From Rhizobacter sp. OV335 (GTDB lineage Bacteria > Pseudomonadota > Gammaproteobacteria > Burkholderiales > Burkholderiaceae_C), in assembly GCF_900142965.1 (NCBI RefSeq), contig NZ_FRCQ01000008.1, positions 157,744 through 221,743 of the forward strand: a stretch of DNA of 64,000 nt. The letters are read 5' to 3'. The translations under genes and the position numbers were made by a program. Below the pieces are notes generated by a model. That model was not told where the DNA came from. It worked only from the letters and a program-made list of their open reading frames with translations, and ran no database searches. Positions 35,181 to 44,843 of this stretch are shown one piece after another (within the stretch, counting starts at the first letter, position 1; every line of letters starts with the position of its first letter).

Positions 35181-36398
35181 TCAGATCGCTCGCCCGACCT
35201 CCACCCCATCCGCCTTGAACATCGCCTTGATCCCCCGCACCGCCTGCCGGATGCGGGCCTCGTTCTCGATCAGGGCAAAACGGACATGGTCGTCACCGTG
35301 GTCGCCGAAGCCGATGCCCGGCGACACCGACACCTTCGCCTTTGCCAGCATCTGCTTCGCGAACTCCAGCGAGCCGAGCGCCCGGTAGGCCTCGGGGATG
35401 CGCGCCCAGATGTACATCGAGGCCTTCGGCGTCTCGACCATCCAGCCGGCCTCGTGCAGGCCCTTCACCAGCACGTCGCGGCGGCGCTGGTACTGCGCGG
35501 CGATGTCCTTCACGCACTGTTGATCACCCTCCAGCGCGGCGATCGCCGCCACCTGCAGCGGCGTGAAGGTGCCGTAGTCGTGGTACGCCTTGATGCGCGC
35601 GAGCGCCGCCACCAGGTCGCGGTTGCCGACCATGAAGCCGATGCGCCAGCCGGCCATGTTGTAGCTCTTCGAGAGCGTGAAGAACTCGACCGCGATGTCC
35701 TTCGCGCCCGGCACCTGCATGATCGACGGCGCCTTCCAGCCGTCGAACACGATGTCGGCATAGGCCAGGTCGTGCACGACGAAGATGTCGTGCTTGCGCG
35801 CGAGCGCCACCACGCGCTCGAAGAAATCCAGCTCGACGCACTGCGCCGTCGGGTTGCTCGGGAAGCCCAGCACCATCATCTTCGGCTTCGGGTAGCTGCC
35901 GCGGATCGCGCGCTCCAGCTCGGCGAAGAAGTCGACGCCCGGCACCAGCGGCACCGAGCGGATGTCGGCGCCGGCGATCACCGCGCCGTAGATGTGGATC
36001 GGGTAGCTCGGGTCAGGTACCAGCACGGTGTCGCCGCGGTCCAGCGTCGCGAGCATCAGGTGCGACAGGCCCTCCTTCGAGCCGATCGTCACGATGGCCT
36101 CGCTGTCGGGGTCGATCGCGACGCCGTAGCGGTCGTGGTACCAGTGCGAGATCGCACGGCGCAGCCGCGGGATGCCCTTCGACGTGGAGTAGCCGTGCGT
36201 GTCGGGCCGCTGCGCCACCTCGGCGAGCTTGGCGACGATGTGCGGCGGCGTGGGCCCGTCGGGGTTGCCCATGCTCATGTCGATGATGTCTTCGCCGCGC
36301 CGGCGTGCGGCAGCGCGCAGCTCGGCAGTGATGTTGAAGACGTAGGGGGGGAGGCGGTCGATGCGCGCGAAGCGGCGCTGGCCTGCGGAGGAGGACAT
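35181..36398 (-). CDS. alaC: Alanine transaminase AlaC-type PLP aminotransferase
   Basis: A 405-residue class I/II aminotransferase that makes alanine from pyruvate with glutamate as amino donor. It opens with [20 protein letters not shown], the AlaC/YfdZ group N-terminus. PLP-site features are [16 protein letters not shown], the [18 protein letters not shown] block with the conserved Asn, [12 protein letters not shown], and the Schiff-base Lys244 in [19 protein letters not shown]. The C-terminal Arg lies in [17 protein letters not shown]. Monocistronic. In many relatives it precedes homoserine dehydrogenase and threonine synthase genes; here these are absent. Confidence 0.88.
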   Translation of the reverse strand: MSSSAGQRRFARIDRLPPYVFNITAELRAAARRRGEDIIDMSMGNPDGPTPPHIVAKLAEVAQRPDTHGYSTSKGIPRLRRAISHWYHDRYGVAIDPDSEAIVTIGSKEGLSHLMLATLDRGDTVLVPDPSYPIHIYGAVIAGADIRSVPLVPGVDFFAELERAIRGSYPKPKMMVLGFPSNPTAQCVELDFFERVVALARKHDIFVVHDLAYADIVFDGWKAPSIMQVPGAKDIAVEFFTLSKSYNMAGWRIGFMVGNRDLVAALARIKAYHDYGTFTPLQVAAIAALEGDQQCVKDIAAQYQRRRDVLVKGLHEAGWMVETPKASMYIWARIPEAYRALGSLEFAKQMLAKAKVSVSPGIGFGDHGDDHVRFALIENEARIRQAVRGIKAMFKADGVEVGRAI

Positions 36399-36491
36399 TG
36401 AAGAAGACTTTCACGTGAGCGCCCGGAACCGTCCGAGCGACGTGAGCCGCGCATGAGGCGCGGCCCGGGCACATGATAGACGGCGGCTCGC

Positions 36492-36731
36492 TCAGAGGAA
36501 GCCCTTGTCCTTGAGGGAATTCTTGAAGGCCTCGGCTTTTCTGGCTTTGTCTTCTTCTTTCGTCATCGCATCGGACGTCGTGTCCTGCGCACCTTTTCGC
36601 TCCGCGGCCATTGCCGTGTTGACTGGTTCGGTCTCTCGCGGGCTGTTGAGCGCCTTGTCATCGGCTGGTTCGGGCAAGCGCTCGTGCCCGTCTGCACGCT
36701 TTGCGAAGAGATTCCCGATAGCCTTGAACAT
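36492..36731 (-). CDS. Small charged hypothetical protein
   Basis: A 79-residue protein starting MFKAIGNLFAKRADGHERLP at 36731, with GGAG seven bases upstream. The longer frame start at 36818 overlaps the pbpC end and lacks such a site. It is mostly Lys/Glu/Ala/Asp and probably disordered, with a C-terminal amphipathic KAEAFKNSLKDKGFL. It lies 83 bases downstream of pbpC. Base composition is lower in GC than the neighbours. No family recognised. Confidence 0.55.
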   Translation of the reverse strand: MFKAIGNLFAKRADGHERLPEPADDKALNSPRETEPVNTAMAAERKGAQDTTSDAMTKEEDKARKAEAFKNSLKDKGFL

Positions 36732-36814
36732 GCCAGTCTCCAGAAGATGCTCACGGGCACCACGCCCATGTTGCACCCCTGAGTGACGCTCGGCCTGCGC
36801 AAGTTCCACCGGAC

Positions 36815-38932
36815 TCAACGAAGCCGCCGCTTCGCCGCCCGCACATCCGCCCCCCGCACCTCGAACTTCACTGCCTGCAACAGCGCTCCATCACGCCCCA
36901 TCAGCTTCAGCTCGTGCCGCCCCGGCCACGGCGCCCAGTGCAGCCGCTCGCCCTGCCCCAGCCGCTTGCCGTCCATCCACCAGCTGCCGCCCTCGCCTTC
37001 CAGCACGATGCGCTGCGCGGCAGGTGGCATGTCGGGGTCGATCGCGAAGATGCTGCCGTCGCGCGGGCTGACGATGCCGAAGCGCTGCGTGCCGCGCACC
37101 TGCGCGCTCGGGCTCCACAACGCCTGCTCGGTGCCGGCGATGAAGACCTCGTCGCGCGCCGCCTCGCGCTGGTCGTCGAAGCGGATCGGCATCGTCACCA
37201 CCCCCACCGGCACCGCCGGCCGCTTCGACGGCGCACCGTCGTGCAGATGCCGCACCAGCGCCTGCCACACCGGTGCGGCGCCGCTGACGCCGCTCACGTC
37301 GTGCATCGCCTCGCCGCTCGCGTTGCCGACCCACATGCCGACGGTGTAGCGGTCGGTGAAGCCGACGCACCAGTTGTCGCGCATGTCCTTGCTGGTGCCG
37401 GTCTTCACCGCGGCGAAGCCCTTCGTGACCAGGCTGCTGTCCAAGCCGAAGGTGCGCGCCCGCGCCGCGTTGTCGGCCAGGATGTCGGTGACGAGCCAGC
37501 TCGCCGCCGCGCTCGCGACGCGCCTCGGTGCGACGGTCGCGCCGCGCAGCGCCGGCGGCGAGAACATGCCGCCGTTGGCGAGCGTGCGGTACGCGTTGGT
37601 CAGCGCCAGCAGGCTGACGTCGGCACTGCCGAGCGCCAGCGAATGACCGTAGAAGCCACCGGTCTCGGGCAGCGCCAGCCCCAGCGCGTTCAGCCGCTCG
37701 ACCAGCGCATCGGGCCCGAGAATCGCGCCCACCCGAACCGCCGGCACGTTCAGGCTCGCGCCGAGCGCGGTGCGCGCGCTGATCCAGCCCTTGAAGGCAT
37801 GGTCGTAGTTCTGCGGCAGGTACAAGCCGTTGGTGGTGGCCAGTTGTGCCGGTGAATCATCGAGCAGGCTGGCCGGCGTGATCAGCCGGCGCTCGAAGGC
37901 CAGTTCGTAGACGAAGGGCTTCAGCGTCGAGCCCGGCTGGCGGCGCGCGAGCACGCCGTCGACCTGGGCCGCGTCGGAATAGCTGCCACTCGAGCCGACC
38001 CACGCGCGCACCTCGCCGCTCGCGTTGTCGAGCACGACGATCGCGCCGTCTTCGACGTTGCGGCCCGACAGCTCGGCCAGTTGCCGGCGCAGCGTGTTCA
38101 CCGCGAAACGCTGCAGCCGCGCATCGAGCGTCGTGCGCTGTACGCTTGCCTGCATCGCCCCATCGCCCACCACCTGCCGCGCGAAATGCGGCGCGAGCTG
38201 CTCGCCCAGCGGCATGCCGCCCTGGCGCAGCAGCGCGGTCTGCGCCAGCGCGGTGACGCCCTTGCAATCGAGCTTCTGCAGCTGCAGCACGCCGCAGGCC
38301 CGTTGCGCGACGACGGCAGGCGCCGCATTCGGCCCGCGCAGCAGCGCCGCCGCGATCGCCGCCTCGTCGACATCGAGCCCGCCGGGGTGCTTGCCGAACA
38401 GCGTCTGCGACAGCGCATCGATGCCGACCACCTCGCCGCGGAACGCGACCCGGTTCAGGTAGGCCTCGAGGATTTCGCTCTTCTTCCAGCGCGCATCGAG
38501 CCGCGTCGCGGTGACGGCCTGGCCGAGCTTCTGCGCGACGCTGCGCCCGCCGACCGGCCGCGCCAGGCCGTCGTCCAGCAGGCCGGCGAGCTGCATCGTC
38601 AGCGTCGACGCGCCCCGCGTGCGGGTGTTCCACACATTGGCCCACGCGCTGGTCGCGACCGCGCCCCAGTCGACGCCGCTGTGCTCATAGAAGCGCCGGT
38701 CCTCGCTGAGCACGATGGCCTGCAGCAGCGCTGGCGAGACGTCCTGCAGCGGTACCCACGCGAGCCGGCGCGCGCTCTTGTCGACGCGCACGGTCTGCAG
38801 CGGCGTGCCGTCGCGCGCGAGCAGCGTCACGTCGGACGGCCTCCACGCCGTCTTCACCTCGCTGAAGCTCGGCAGCGCCTGCGCCGCGGCCGCTGCGAAC
38901 AGCAGCAACGCAGAGCAGGCGGCCCGCTTCAC
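36815..38932 (-). CDS. pbpC: Penicillin-binding protein 1C
   Basis: A 705-residue bifunctional class A penicillin-binding protein. The glycosyltransferase domain has Glu77 in LSEDRRFYEHSGVDWG and the GASTLTMQLAGLL motif. The transpeptidase domain has Ser335-x-x-Lys338 (QPGSTLKPF), Ser393-Leu-Asn395 and Lys510-Thr-Gly (VKTGTSKDMRDNWCVGFTDR). A C-terminal BiPBP_C domain ends in RGADVRAAKRRLR. The GTG start overlaps the alpha-2-macroglobulin stop (GTGA), so the two are coupled, as in other bacteria where PBP1C and this macroglobulin pair for envelope repair and defence against host proteases. A signal-like hydrophobic N-terminus targets it to the membrane. Confidence 0.95.
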   Translation of the reverse strand: MKRAACSALLLFAAAAAQALPSFSEVKTAWRPSDVTLLARDGTPLQTVRVDKSARRLAWVPLQDVSPALLQAIVLSEDRRFYEHSGVDWGAVATSAWANVWNTRTRGASTLTMQLAGLLDDGLARPVGGRSVAQKLGQAVTATRLDARWKKSEILEAYLNRVAFRGEVVGIDALSQTLFGKHPGGLDVDEAAIAAALLRGPNAAPAVVAQRACGVLQLQKLDCKGVTALAQTALLRQGGMPLGEQLAPHFARQVVGDGAMQASVQRTTLDARLQRFAVNTLRRQLAELSGRNVEDGAIVVLDNASGEVRAWVGSSGSYSDAAQVDGVLARRQPGSTLKPFVYELAFERRLITPASLLDDSPAQLATTNGLYLPQNYDHAFKGWISARTALGASLNVPAVRVGAILGPDALVERLNALGLALPETGGFYGHSLALGSADVSLLALTNAYRTLANGGMFSPPALRGATVAPRRVASAAASWLVTDILADNAARARTFGLDSSLVTKGFAAVKTGTSKDMRDNWCVGFTDRYTVGMWVGNASGEAMHDVSGVSGAAPVWQALVRHLHDGAPSKRPAVPVGVVTMPIRFDDQREAARDEVFIAGTEQALWSPSAQVRGTQRFGIVSPRDGSIFAIDPDMPPAAQRIVLEGEGGSWWMDGKRLGQGERLHWAPWPGRHELKLMGRDGALLQAVKFEVRGADVRAAKRRLR

Positions 38933-41900
38933 GGCGCGACCTCGATCGCCACGTTCGGCAGCTCGCCGAAGCTCTCCGGCGCATACATCGCCTCGACCCG
39001 CGTCGGCGGCAGCGCGAAGCGGCCGGGGTTGTTCAGCCGCACGGTGTACTCGATCACGTGCTTGCCGCGCGGCAAATAGTCGTAGTAGCTGCGGAAGGCC
39101 TCGAAGCTGCGCTCCTCGTACACCGGCCACGCACCCTGCCGCTTCTCGCCCTGCGTCGCGATCGCGCTGTCGCGACCGAGCCCCGAGCCGAGCAGCGTCG
39201 CACCGCCCGGCACCGGGTCGCTGACCACCACCCAGGTCATGTCCGACTGCGCATCGACCTCGACCCGCACCCGCAGCACGTCGCCGCGCGACCACTTCGA
39301 CTTGTCCTTCTGCTCGACCGCGGTGACCGTGCGCGCGAGGCTGTAGCCGGCGCGGATCGGCTCCTTCAGCGGGATCGCGGCCAGGCTCTGCACCGTCAGC
39401 CACGGCTTGCCGGTTCCCTCCTGCGTCACGCCCAGCGTGCCGGCCTTGTCGGGCCAGGGCAAGGTCACCACGCCGCCATCGGCCGACTTGCCCCAGTCGA
39501 TCGCGATGGGCGCGCCACCGGTGCTCGCCACCGTGCGGCCCGCGACCTTGGCCGATTCGAACTTCGCCGAGAACTTGTCGAGCGCGAGTGAGCCCCACAG
39601 GTTGGCCGTGGTCGTGAGCCACGCGCCGCCGCGCTGGCGGCCGAGGCTGCCGACCACCATGCGCGGCAGGTCGTCGCGCCACGCCGGGTCGTCGAGCACC
39701 GCGAGGATCAGCCGCGCCGCATTCGCATCGGCACTGTCCATCAGCCACCACCAGAAGTCGTCGCCCTCGTTGCTGAAGCGCAAGGTCGTGCCGGCATAGG
39801 TGAGCCGGCCGCGCAGGATCTGCTGCACTTCCTCCAGCCGCTTCGCTTGCTCCGGCACACCCTGCACGCGGCGCAGGATGTTGAGCCAGTCAATCACCGC
39901 GGCGGTCGGCCACTGGTTCGGCGTGATGTTCACCGAGCCCAGCATCTTCGGCTGCGCGCGGCCGTAGCGCGACAACGCCTCGATGGCCGCGAGCTTGCGC
40001 ACGTCCAGGTCGGCGCGCGGCGACCAGAACTTGCGCTCGATGCGGCCTTCGACGAACGCGGTCAGCCCCTCGAGCATGCTGTCGCGCGCGGCCGGTGGCA
40101 GTTCGAAGCCGGCCTCCTGCGTCGCGGCCAGCACGTAGGCGGTGAGCCGGTCGCTGCCGCGCGCGCCGTCTTCGGCACGCGGCGGGAAGTAGCTCGCAAG
40201 CCCGTCGCTGTCGAGGTAGGTCGGCAACGCGTTCGCGACACCGGCCCACAGCTTCGCGTCCTTCAGGCCGACCGACTTCGAGGTCTTCTGCTCCAGGCAG
40301 ATGAACGGGTAGGTCTCGAAGTAGCGGCGGATGCCGGGCAGCGCGCCGGTCAGCTTCGGCTGCACGCCGACGTTCAGGCCGCCGCGCTTGATGCCGTTCT
40401 CCGGCAGCGCGTCGGCCGGCGCCGCCACCGGCAGCGTGAACGGGCCGTCGAGCTGCGACAGCGTCGCCTGCAGCACCCGCACCGGCACCGCGGCGCTGAC
40501 GAGCTGCGTGAGCTTCAGCTTGTCTTTCGCCTTGTCGCCGGTGAGTTCCTCGGCCCCGGCCTCCCAGGCGATGCTGAAGACCTCCGCCGGCACCTGGACC
40601 GGCCACACCAGCTCCTTCGCCCCACCGGCCGGCAGCATCACCTCTTGCGGCGGCAGCTCGATCGGCGTGCGCACGATGTCGGCACCGCGCTCGCCGCCGC
40701 TGTTCGCGGTGCCAGTCAGGGTGGCCCGCACGGTCATCTCGTGCGTCGTGGTGTTGCGCAGCGTCAGCATCGCGCTGAACCGATCACCAACGCGCACCAG
40801 CGGCGGCAGGCCCGACAGCACCTGCAGGTCCTGCGTGACGCGGATGCTGGTGCTGCCGCTGCCGAACTGCTGCAGCCCGGCATCGGCCACCGCGACCAAG
40901 CGGAAACTGGTCAGCGAATCGTTGAGCGGCACGTCGACCACCGCCTCACCGTTGGCATCGAGCAGCACCTGCGCCTTCCACAGCAGCAGCGTGTCGAACA
41001 GCTCGCGCGTCGCGTTCTTGCCGCCACCACCACCGGCCGCCACCGCCTTGCGGCCATAGTGGCGCCGGCCGATGATCTCGCTCTGCCCGGTGCTGGTCTC
41101 CACACCCAGCGCACGCGGCTTCAGCATCGCGCCGAGCAGGTCCCACGAATCGTTCGGGCGCAGCGCGAGCAGGCCCTCGTCGACCGCGGCGAAGGCCACC
41201 TCGGTGTTCGCGAGCGGCTTGCCGTCGTGCAGCACCTTGATGCGCGCCTTCGCGGTCTGGCGCACCGCGTACTGCGGCTTGTCTGCTGTCACGCTGACCT
41301 GCAGCCGGTGCGCCTGCAACCCCACCTTGAGCGCCGCGATGCCGAGCTTGAAGGCCGGCTTCGACAGATCGACCATCGCGGTCGGCGCCTGGTACTCGCG
41401 GCCCTCGTACCAGAACGAGCGCGCCCAGTTCAGCGGCTCCTTCCAGCCCCAGCTGAAGAACGAATACCACGGCACCTCGCGGATGCGCCCGCGCAGCACC
41501 AGCACGTCGACGTAGACGTTCGGGCCCCACGACGGCTCGATCTTCAGCTCCACCGTCGGGTCGTCGCCGCGCAGCGTGACGACGCGCGTCGCGATCACGC
41601 CCTCGCGCTCGACGCTGACCAGCGCGGTCGCCTCGCGGAACGGCATGCGCACTTGCAGCCGCGCGGTCTCGCCGGGCTCGTAGCTCTTCTTCTCGGGCAG
41701 CACGTCGATGCGGTCGTCGTTGTCCTGCGCGAACCACAGCTCGCCCTGCTTCGTGACCCACACGCTGGACGCCGCTTCGGCGAGGTGGCCGGCCTTGTCG
41801 CTCGCCTTCGCGATCAGCTCGACCTGGCCGGCGTTCTCGAGCGCCGCGTCGCACAGCAGCAGGCCACGGTCGTCGGTGCTGCCGCTGCACACCGTGCCGA

Positions 41901-44784
41901 GCTCCTTGACCTCGGTGCGGTTGTCGTAGGCGTAGAAGCCACCGACCATGCGCTTGCGCGTGCTGATGACCTGCGACAGCCGGCCGCGCACCTCGACCGC
42001 CTGGCCCTTGACCGGCTTGCCGGCGGTGTCGAGCGCCAGCACCTGCAGCTTGACCTTGCCGCGCGCGCTCGCCCACGAGCCGGTCTTCACGCCCAGCACC
42101 ACCGCGCTCGGCCACAGCGCGACCGTGGTCGACGCGGTCTGCACCTCGCCGTTCGGGTCGTTGAAGGTGAGCTCGGTGACGAGTTCGCTCGGCCGCTGGA
42201 TGGGCGGCAGGTCCTTCACGGTGACGCTGGCCGCGCCGTCGCGGTCGGTCGTCACCGGCAGCTTGTCGGCGACCACCTTGCCGCTCGCCTCGGGCGCACC
42301 TTCGTCGCCGTCGTCGCTGCGCCCGGCCTGCTTCGGGTCGCGCGGCGGCTCGAAGCTGAATTCGTCGTAGCCCGCAAAGCCGCTGGCGCGCGGGCGCAGC
42401 AACGCGGTCAGCCGCGCGGGGGCCTGCGCCATCCCGCCGCCGGCGAAGTAGTTCAGCTGCACGCCGATCGGTAGCTCCTTCGGCGCGATCGGCACCTCCT
42501 TCGGCCCGCTGACGCGCGCGTCGACCAGCGGCAGCCGGAACTCCTCGACGCGGAAGCTGCCGGCGGGCCAGCTGCTGCGCTGCCGCTCGGCCTCGGTGCC
42601 CTCGCGCTCCAGCGTCACGTCATACACGCCGAGCTTGGCGGCCGGCGGGATGTTCCAGCTCGACACCGCGCTGCGCGTGCCGTTCCAGCTCAGCGGCACG
42701 GTGACCTCCTGCCCGCTGCCCTGGTGCACGATCTTCAGCCGCGTCGGCAGCCGCTCGGCCGGCAGCGCGGCCAGGCCGCTGCTGGTCTCTCGGCGCAGGA
42801 AATGCTTCATCGACACCGTCTCGCCGGCGCGCAGCAGCGTGCGGTCGAACACCGTGTGCGCCTGCACGTCGGGCTGCGCGTCGTTGCTGGTCGGGAAGCT
42901 GAAGCGCCAGGTCTCGATGCCCTTCTGCCAGCTGCTGAAGACGAAGGCGGTGTCGGTCAGGCCCTTCGGCGTGGGCTTGCGCGCGGTGACGAAGAAGCCG
43001 GTGTCGGCCGGACATTCGTCGGCGCGCTCCAGCACCTGGTCGATGCGCGCGAGGCCGTTCGCGTCGGTGCGGCCGGCCCACAGCCGTTGGCCGCGGCAGT
43101 CGTTGACGGCGATGTCGGCCTCGGCGACCGGCTGGCCGCGGTCGAGCGTCGTGACCCAGACCACGCTGTTCTCGCGGCCGAGCTTGAAGTGAACGCCGAG
43201 GTTGGTGACCAGCACGCCGGCGCGCACGTACATCGGCGCCCTCTTGTCGAGCAGCGCCTCGCCGAGGCGGCGCGATTCGATCTCGACCACGTGGTAGCCG
43301 GGGTCGGCGATCGGGATGCCGACCACCTCGAACGGCCGCGGATCGCCACCGGCGAGTTGCGGCAGGTCCATGCGCTTCGCGTCGCCCGCGCTGTTCAGCA
43401 GCGACAGCTCGCGGGTCTCGACGTAGCGCTCATGGCGCACTTCCTTGCTGCGGCCCTTGGCGTCGACGACGCGCTCGGTCTCGTAGTGCTGCGCGACCGG
43501 CAGGCCGGCCTCCTTCGCGGTCAGCCGGCTCTCGTGGTAGCGCGCGACGCGGGCGTACCACTGCAGGATGTCGGCATCGGTGCGCAGCGTCTTGATGCGC
43601 ACTGCGCCGCCCCCCGCGGCCGGCCGCAGGTCGCCCTGCACATGGCGCAGCGTGACCGGCAGCATCGCGTCGGCATTCAACTCGACGACGCCGAACGGCG
43701 CGGCCGCGAACTTCGCAATCGGCGGGGCGTCGCCGGTGGCGACCTTCAACGGAAAGCTCGCGGCATTCGCGAGCGCGCGGCCCGAGCTGTCCTTCAGGTT
43801 GCGCGGCAGCTCGATCGTGAAGGTGGCGCGCTCGGGCGGCGGCGTCGGGAAGCGCAGGCTGTCGACCTCGGTCGACTTGTCATCGGCATCGAAGGCCGGC
43901 GCGATCGCCTGGCCCGAGGCCGGCTGCAGCCGGACCGCCGCGGCCAACTCGCGCGGCAGCTGCGACGAGAAACGCAGCGTCATCGGCCGGATCGGCAGGC
44001 ACGGTGCTTCGGCCCGCTCGCGCTCGCAGCTGAACTCGGCGCTGAAGGCCTTGCGCACGCGGAAGTTGAAGCGCTGCTCGGTGCGCGTGACGATCTTCGG
44101 GTTGACCTGCGCCGCGATGCCGGCACCCCAGACCAGGCGCAGCACGCTGTCGGGCGGCAGCGGGCGCTGGCAGGTCAGCACGACGATGCGCTCGGCCTGC
44201 TTCTCGAGTTGCCGCGCCTTGATCACCTCGTCGCGGATCGCGCCGCCGACCACGCGCACCGGCATGCGCTCGCCGATGCCCTCGACCTCGCAGGCTGCAT
44301 GCGCCGCGACCGTGGCCTCGACCGCCGGGCCGGTCAGCCGCAGCACGAAATGCTGGTCTTCTTCGACCTGGTTTCCGGCGTACGGCAGCGTCGACTCGAC
44401 GGCCGGACCGCCGGTGCTGAAGCTGAACTCGGTGCCGCCGGTCAGCGCGCCGTTCAGCGGTTTCCAATCGGGTTTCGCCTTCAGCGTGCAGCGCGTGCCG
44501 GGCGGCAACGCCTCGCGGAAGTCGTACAGCCAGACGCGGTCGTTGGCCCAGCGGCCCGAGCCGGCACGCGACTGGCCTTCGCAGGCCACGCCGAGCGGGT
44601 CGGGCAGGCGCAGGTCGCCGAACGCCACCACCGCCTCGGAGAACTTCACCGTGAGCTGGCGGACCTGCGCGACCTCGCCTTGCGGACTGACCGACGCGAT
44701 GGTGGCGGCGAGCGCCGGCGCGGCCGATGCCGCCAGCAGCGCGAACGTGGCGGCGCCGATGGCCCGGGCGATGGATCGTGGCAT
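38929..44784 (-). CDS. Bacterial alpha-2-macroglobulin family protein
   Basis: A 1951-residue exported protein that traps proteases. The ATG at 44784 (MPRSIARAIGAATFALLAAS) has AGGAGGAGA upstream; the signal ends near APALA. Many macroglobulin-type beta domains follow, with bait-region-like spacing. The thioester motif CLEQ lies at Cys1496 (in PFICLEQKTSKSVG), so this copy keeps the reactive bond. The C-terminal complement-like helical domain follows (LTAYVLAATQEAGF). It is longer than E. coli YfhM (about 1650 residues). Coupled to pbpC by a four-base overlap. Role known from the family: periplasmic defence, with PBP1C, when the outer membrane or wall is breached. Confidence 0.92.
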   Translation of the reverse strand: MPRSIARAIGAATFALLAASAAPALAATIASVSPQGEVAQVRQLTVKFSEAVVAFGDLRLPDPLGVACEGQSRAGSGRWANDRVWLYDFREALPPGTRCTLKAKPDWKPLNGALTGGTEFSFSTGGPAVESTLPYAGNQVEEDQHFVLRLTGPAVEATVAAHAACEVEGIGERMPVRVVGGAIRDEVIKARQLEKQAERIVVLTCQRPLPPDSVLRLVWGAGIAAQVNPKIVTRTEQRFNFRVRKAFSAEFSCERERAEAPCLPIRPMTLRFSSQLPRELAAAVRLQPASGQAIAPAFDADDKSTEVDSLRFPTPPPERATFTIELPRNLKDSSGRALANAASFPLKVATGDAPPIAKFAAAPFGVVELNADAMLPVTLRHVQGDLRPAAGGGAVRIKTLRTDADILQWYARVARYHESRLTAKEAGLPVAQHYETERVVDAKGRSKEVRHERYVETRELSLLNSAGDAKRMDLPQLAGGDPRPFEVVGIPIADPGYHVVEIESRRLGEALLDKRAPMYVRAGVLVTNLGVHFKLGRENSVVWVTTLDRGQPVAEADIAVNDCRGQRLWAGRTDANGLARIDQVLERADECPADTGFFVTARKPTPKGLTDTAFVFSSWQKGIETWRFSFPTSNDAQPDVQAHTVFDRTLLRAGETVSMKHFLRRETSSGLAALPAERLPTRLKIVHQGSGQEVTVPLSWNGTRSAVSSWNIPPAAKLGVYDVTLEREGTEAERQRSSWPAGSFRVEEFRLPLVDARVSGPKEVPIAPKELPIGVQLNYFAGGGMAQAPARLTALLRPRASGFAGYDEFSFEPPRDPKQAGRSDDGDEGAPEASGKVVADKLPVTTDRDGAASVTVKDLPPIQRPSELVTELTFNDPNGEVQTASTTVALWPSAVVLGVKTGSWASARGKVKLQVLALDTAGKPVKGQAVEVRGRLSQVISTRKRMVGGFYAYDNRTEVKELGTVCSGSTDDRGLLLCDAALENAGQVELIAKASDKAGHLAEAASSVWVTKQGELWFAQDNDDRIDVLPEKKSYEPGETARLQVRMPFREATALVSVEREGVIATRVVTLRGDDPTVELKIEPSWGPNVYVDVLVLRGRIREVPWYSFFSWGWKEPLNWARSFWYEGREYQAPTAMVDLSKPAFKLGIAALKVGLQAHRLQVSVTADKPQYAVRQTAKARIKVLHDGKPLANTEVAFAAVDEGLLALRPNDSWDLLGAMLKPRALGVETSTGQSEIIGRRHYGRKAVAAGGGGGKNATRELFDTLLLWKAQVLLDANGEAVVDVPLNDSLTSFRLVAVADAGLQQFGSGSTSIRVTQDLQVLSGLPPLVRVGDRFSAMLTLRNTTTHEMTVRATLTGTANSGGERGADIVRTPIELPPQEVMLPAGGAKELVWPVQVPAEVFSIAWEAGAEELTGDKAKDKLKLTQLVSAAVPVRVLQATLSQLDGPFTLPVAAPADALPENGIKRGGLNVGVQPKLTGALPGIRRYFETYPFICLEQKTSKSVGLKDAKLWAGVANALPTYLDSDGLASYFPPRAEDGARGSDRLTAYVLAATQEAGFELPPAARDSMLEGLTAFVEGRIERKFWSPRADLDVRKLAAIEALSRYGRAQPKMLGSVNITPNQWPTAAVIDWLNILRRVQGVPEQAKRLEEVQQILRGRLTYAGTTLRFSNEGDDFWWWLMDSADANAARLILAVLDDPAWRDDLPRMVVGSLGRQRGGAWLTTTANLWGSLALDKFSAKFESAKVAGRTVASTGGAPIAIDWGKSADGGVVTLPWPDKAGTLGVTQEGTGKPWLTVQSLAAIPLKEPIRAGYSLARTVTAVEQKDKSKWSRGDVLRVRVEVDAQSDMTWVVVSDPVPGGATLLGSGLGRDSAIATQGEKRQGAWPVYEERSFEAFRSYYDYLPRGKHVIEYTVRLNNPGRFALPPTRVEAMYAPESFGELPNVAIEVAP

Positions 44785-44843
44785 GCCGTCTCCTCCTGAA
44801 GTGCCGGGAGGATAAGGCACACCGGGCCGGATTCAGCGGGACG

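Noticed and set aside
39847..44799. Long plus-strand open frames opposite the alpha-2-macroglobulin gene
   Set aside because: Low-complexity Arg/Ala/Gln/His translations typical of antisense shadows; the opposite frame has signal peptide, CLEQ thioester and full-length family similarity.
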